Positions 61,481 through 64,000 of a stretch of DNA of 64,000 nucleotides are shown in pieces. Each line of letters starts with the position of its first letter. The stretch's first letter is position 1. This stretch comes from an uncultured Acidobacteriia bacterium (lineage in GTDB: Bacteria > Acidobacteriota > Terriglobia > Bryobacterales > Bryobacteraceae). The stretch is from the NCBI GenBank assembly GCA_903851195.1, contig CAINNJ010000012.1:62001-126000 (forward strand). The letters run 5' to 3'. The translations under genes were made by a program, and so were the position numbers. The notes under the pieces were generated by a model. That model saw only the letters and a list, made by a program, of their open reading frames with translations. It made no database searches and was not told where the DNA came from.

Positions 61481-61792
61481 ATGCCCCAACAATCGGTTAC
61501 ACATTCGATGCAGAGTTCCACCTTGTCCGACGTTCTCGAGCGTGTGCTGGACAAGGGCGTCGTCATCGCGGGAGACATCAAAGTCAAGCTGGTGGATATC
61601 GAGTTGCTCTCGATCCAGATTCGCCTCGTGATCTGCTCCGTGGACAAAGCCAAAGAGATGGGGATGGACTGGTGGGTGAATAACCCCGTCTTCTCCAGCC
61701 AGGCGGCTCAGCCGCAGCTCGAATCGACCCTCTCGCGCATCGACGCGCGTCTGGCGAAGCTGGAAGCGGCGCTGCCGGCCGAACGGGCCTGA
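61481..61792 (+). CDS. gvpJ: Minor gas vesicle protein, GvpJ/GvpA family
   Basis: 103 aa. LSDVLERVLDKGVVIAGDIK, then VKLVDIELLSIQIRLVICSV, is the GvpA-type core; DKAKEMGMDWWVNNPVF and a C-terminal coiled coil (SRIDARLAKLEAALP) extend it beyond GvpA, as in GvpJ-like tip proteins. It is the last gvp gene. A weak inverted repeat GGAGCG/CGCTCC follows the stop (about 61795-61817), and the 127-bp spacer contains TACAAT (61838-61843), a possible -10 for the next gene. Confidence 0.9.
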   Translation: MPQQSVTHSMQSSTLSDVLERVLDKGVVIAGDIKVKLVDIELLSIQIRLVICSVDKAKEMGMDWWVNNPVFSSQAAQPQLESTLSRIDARLAKLEAALPAERA

Positions 61793-61919
61793 CCGGAGCG
61801 AAGACACCGGCCGCTCCAGCCGTATCCGCCGCATCGGTACAATGAACGTTCGCGAGACCGCGTCCGTGACGACGCAGAGACCACTCCCTCCGCCGGGCCT
61901 TTCGATTTGAGGAGGTTTT

Positions 61920-63236
61920 GTGCTTTCCAGACGTTCTTTCCTGCTTACCTCAGGCGCCGCTTCGGCGGGTCTCGCGCCCTTCGCCCGGGCGCAACGGGGC
62001 CGCGGCCGGGGCGAAACCGGGCTCGCCGGCCCTTTGCCGCCTTCCATCGCCGCGCTGCAGCCCATGACCGGCCTGGCCCGGCCCATCACCGATGCCGAGC
62101 GCGAGGGGCGAATTGAACGAGCCCGCGCCCTGATGGCGGCGGAGAAGATCGACGCCATCGTGCTCTCGGGCGGCGCCTCGCCGGACTACTTCACGGGCCT
62201 GCAACTGGGCGGCGGGGAGCGTCTGTGGGCTCTGGTCATTCCCGCAAAATCGAACCCGTTCATCGTCTGCCCGGCTTTCGAAGAAGATCGCGCCACGGAA
62301 CTGATCGCCGGATCGCCGCTGGCGAAAGAAGGCAGCATCCTCACGTGGCAGGAGGATGAGAGTCCCTACCGGCTGCTGATTCAGACGCTCCGGGACCGCA
62401 GGATTGGCGGGGGCCGCATCGGTATTGAAGAGACCGTCAAGTTCGTGTTTGCCGACGGGATCGCGCGGGCGGGCGCCCCGTCGTTCCAGTCCGTCAGCGC
62501 CACGCCCGTCACGGCCGGATGCCGGATGATCAAGGACGCGCATGAGGTGGAATGCCTCCGCCTCGCCGGACAGGCCACCATTCGCGTTTATGAAGCCGTC
62601 TACAAGGCGCTTGCCGAAGGCATGACGCAGCGTGATGTGAGCGCGCTCGTCCAGGCAGCCTACGGCCGCGTCGGCTTCGCCGGCAACGCCAGCCTGAACA
62701 TCGGCGAATATACCGCGTCGCCCCACGGCTCGCGCACGCCGCAGACCATCCGCGAAGGCACGATTCTGATGCTGGACGACGGCTGCCGCGTGGAAGGCTA
62801 CACCTCCGACATCACGCGCACGTTCGTGCTGGGAAAACCAACCGACAAAATGCTCCGCGTGTTCGCGCTGGTGCAGCGCGCGCAGAAGGCGGCGCTGGAT
62901 GCCTCGAAACCCGGCGTGCCCAATGACGCGGTGGATGCCGCCGCCCGCAAGGTGATCGTGGATGGCGGCTACGGGCCTGGCTTCAAATATTTCACGCATC
63001 GCGTCGGTCACGGACTGGGAATGGAGATGCACGAGTGGAGTTACCTCGTGAAGAACGATATGTACGGGTGGCCTCCGCACCCGGTGCTGAAATCCGGCAT
63101 GGTGTTCAGCGATGAACCCGGCATTTATATAAAAGGCGAGTTCGGAATTCGTCTGGAAGACGATCTTCATGTGACGGCGGATGGCGCGGAACTGCTGACC
63201 GAGCCAAGCCCTTCTCTGGAACATCCTTTCGGATAG
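61920..63236 (+). CDS. M24 Xaa-Pro aminopeptidase family, exported
   Basis: 438 aa. The N-terminus MLSRRSFLLTSGAASAGLAP is Tat-like (RRSFL). The pita-bread domain keeps the five metal ligands: the aspartates of LMLDDGCRVEGYTSDITRTF, the histidine of HRVGHGLGMEMHE, and the glutamates of DEPGIY and IRLEDDLHV. The family removes N-terminal residues before proline using two metal ions. GTG start, with GAGGAGG 5 bp upstream. Its last codons fall in a 19-bp tandem duplication. Confidence 0.92.
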   Translation: MLSRRSFLLTSGAASAGLAPFARAQRGRGRGETGLAGPLPPSIAALQPMTGLARPITDAEREGRIERARALMAAEKIDAIVLSGGASPDYFTGLQLGGGERLWALVIPAKSNPFIVCPAFEEDRATELIAGSPLAKEGSILTWQEDESPYRLLIQTLRDRRIGGGRIGIEETVKFVFADGIARAGAPSFQSVSATPVTAGCRMIKDAHEVECLRLAGQATIRVYEAVYKALAEGMTQRDVSALVQAAYGRVGFAGNASLNIGEYTASPHGSRTPQTIREGTILMLDDGCRVEGYTSDITRTFVLGKPTDKMLRVFALVQRAQKAALDASKPGVPNDAVDAAARKVIVDGGYGPGFKYFTHRVGHGLGMEMHEWSYLVKNDMYGWPPHPVLKSGMVFSDEPGIYIKGEFGIRLEDDLHVTADGAELLTEPSPSLEHPFG

Positions 63237-63265
63237 GCGAGTGAAATTCGGATAGGCGAGTGAAA
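63228..63265 (+). repeat. Perfect 19-bp tandem duplication at a stop codon
   Basis: TTCGGATAGGCGAGTGAAA at 63228-63246 is repeated at 63247-63265. The first copy contains the last codons and TAG stop of the M24 gene, and the second copy runs into an ATG (63265) in frame with the next gene. A simple slippage duplication is likely. Confidence 0.9.
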
Positions 63266-63288
63266 TGAGTTATCCTGGACGAAACCCC

Positions 63289-64000
63289 ATGAGCTACAAG
63301 AAATTGCTTTGCGCCGCAGCCCTGCTGGTCTCCGCGTCCCTGTTTCCCGCGGCCGCGCAAATCACGCCGCCCGATAAATTCTTCGGTTTCCAGCTGGGCG
63401 CCGACCGCAAGATGGCGCGCTGGGACAAAATCGTCGAATATTTCGGCGTGCTCGAGAAGGAAAGCGGCGGACGGATGAAGGTGGTGAACATGGGGCCCAC
63501 ATCGGAGGGCAACCCGTTCCTGATGGTCATCATCACCTCGCCCGCCAACATGGCCAGGCTCGACCGCATCAAACAGATCAACGCGCAGATCTGCGACTCG
63601 CGCGGCATTGCGGAAGCGGAAATTAAAAAGCTGATGGCCGAGGGCCGACCCATCGTGGTGCAGTCGATGAGCATGCATGCCACCGAAATCGGAGGCAGCC
63701 AGATGGCGCCCGAACTCGCCTATGACGAGCTGGCGCGCAAGGACGAAGAGTCGCAGCGCATCCTCGACAACGTTATCTCCATTCTGGTTCCGTCGTTCAA
63801 TCCGGATGGTCAGATCATGGTGACGGACTGGTATCGCAAGTACGTCGACACCGAGTATGAGGGCAGCAACCCGCCCTGGCTTTATCAGAAATACGCCGGG
63901 CACGATAACAACCGCGACGCGTTCCAGCTGAACATCCCGGATTCGCGGTACATGGCGAAGATCCTCTTCACCGACTGGAAGCCCGAAGCCTATGTGGATC
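63289..64000 (+). CDS. M14 zinc carboxypeptidase, 3-prime truncated
   Basis: N-terminal 237 residues, cut by the window end. A Sec signal peptide (KLLCAAALLVSASLFPAAAQ) leads to an M14 domain. SMHATEIGGSQM carries the HxxE zinc ligands, LVPSFNPDGQ is the family stretch after it, and GHDNNRDAFQLN supplies the Asn-Arg substrate-binding pair. It is an exported peptidase of the carboxypeptidase type. ATG 63289 was preferred to in-frame ATG 63265 because it starts the signal peptide directly. Confidence 0.85.
   Translation, partial: MSYKKLLCAAALLVSASLFPAAAQITPPDKFFGFQLGADRKMARWDKIVEYFGVLEKESGGRMKVVNMGPTSEGNPFLMVIITSPANMARLDRIKQINAQICDSRGIAEAEIKKLMAEGRPIVVQSMSMHATEIGGSQMAPELAYDELARKDEESQRILDNVISILVPSFNPDGQIMVTDWYRKYVDTEYEGSNPPWLYQKYAGHDNNRDAFQLNIPDSRYMAKILFTDWKPEAYVD

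Overview
The window is high-GC DNA, most likely from the chromosome of an acidobacterium of the Bryobacterales/Solibacter type. The strongest clue is the C-terminus of the giant surface protein (minus strand, about 21070 to 20395), which reads like the Solibacter-type C-terminal domain (TIGR03437). A second copy of that domain type lies inside the same protein. No tRNA, rRNA, CRISPR array, transposase or prophage gene was seen.

Layout. (1) 0.1-9.5 kb: glycogen phosphorylase, then a cell-surface glycan cluster with four GT4-type glycosyltransferases, a GT-A-like protein and an HprK-like P-loop protein. (2) 9.8-17.5 kb: a protealysin-like M4 protease followed by a probable emfourin inhibitor, a NodB-type deacetylase, a YflT-like stress protein, a double PRC-barrel protein translationally coupled to a zinc alcohol dehydrogenase, and a DUF3300/DUF2950 pair. 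(3) 17.6-45.5 kb: a two-sided glycosylation locus. The minus strand carries an O-antigen-ligase-like protein with TPRs, then a 4869-residue secreted protein (five ~440-aa repeats, IPT/TIG, six Kelch repeats, BACON-like and TIGR03437 modules), then a methyltransferase and a glycosyltransferase-methyltransferase fusion. Diverging on the plus strand is a second, paralogous methyltransferase/fusion pair, then two GT2 enzymes, a TMTC-like GT-C protein with TPRs and a GT4. (4) 45.7-61.8 kb: a complete gas vesicle locus. It has a histidine kinase/response regulator pair, a sigma-54 activator, GvpH, a CDC48-like double AAA+ ATPase, three GvpF/L proteins, GvpA, two coiled-coil proteins, GvpN, GvpV, GvpG, a tandem ArsA/Get3-like ATPase, two minor GvpA/J proteins and GvpK. 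(5) 61.9-64.0 kb: an M24 peptidase and a truncated M14 carboxypeptidase.

How the genes may work together. In the gas vesicle locus nearly all genes overlap or lie a few bases apart. The two ATPases look like client-handling machines for the hydrophobic shell proteins. The regulators suggest signal-dependent transcription, perhaps through a sigma-54 promoter before gvpA. In region 3, an O-ligase-like protein, a DPM1-like synthase, a TMTC-like transferase and duplicated GT/MT modules flank one giant Ig/Kelch protein. I infer that they form a dedicated glycosylation system for that protein or for a surface polysaccharide; this is a hypothesis.
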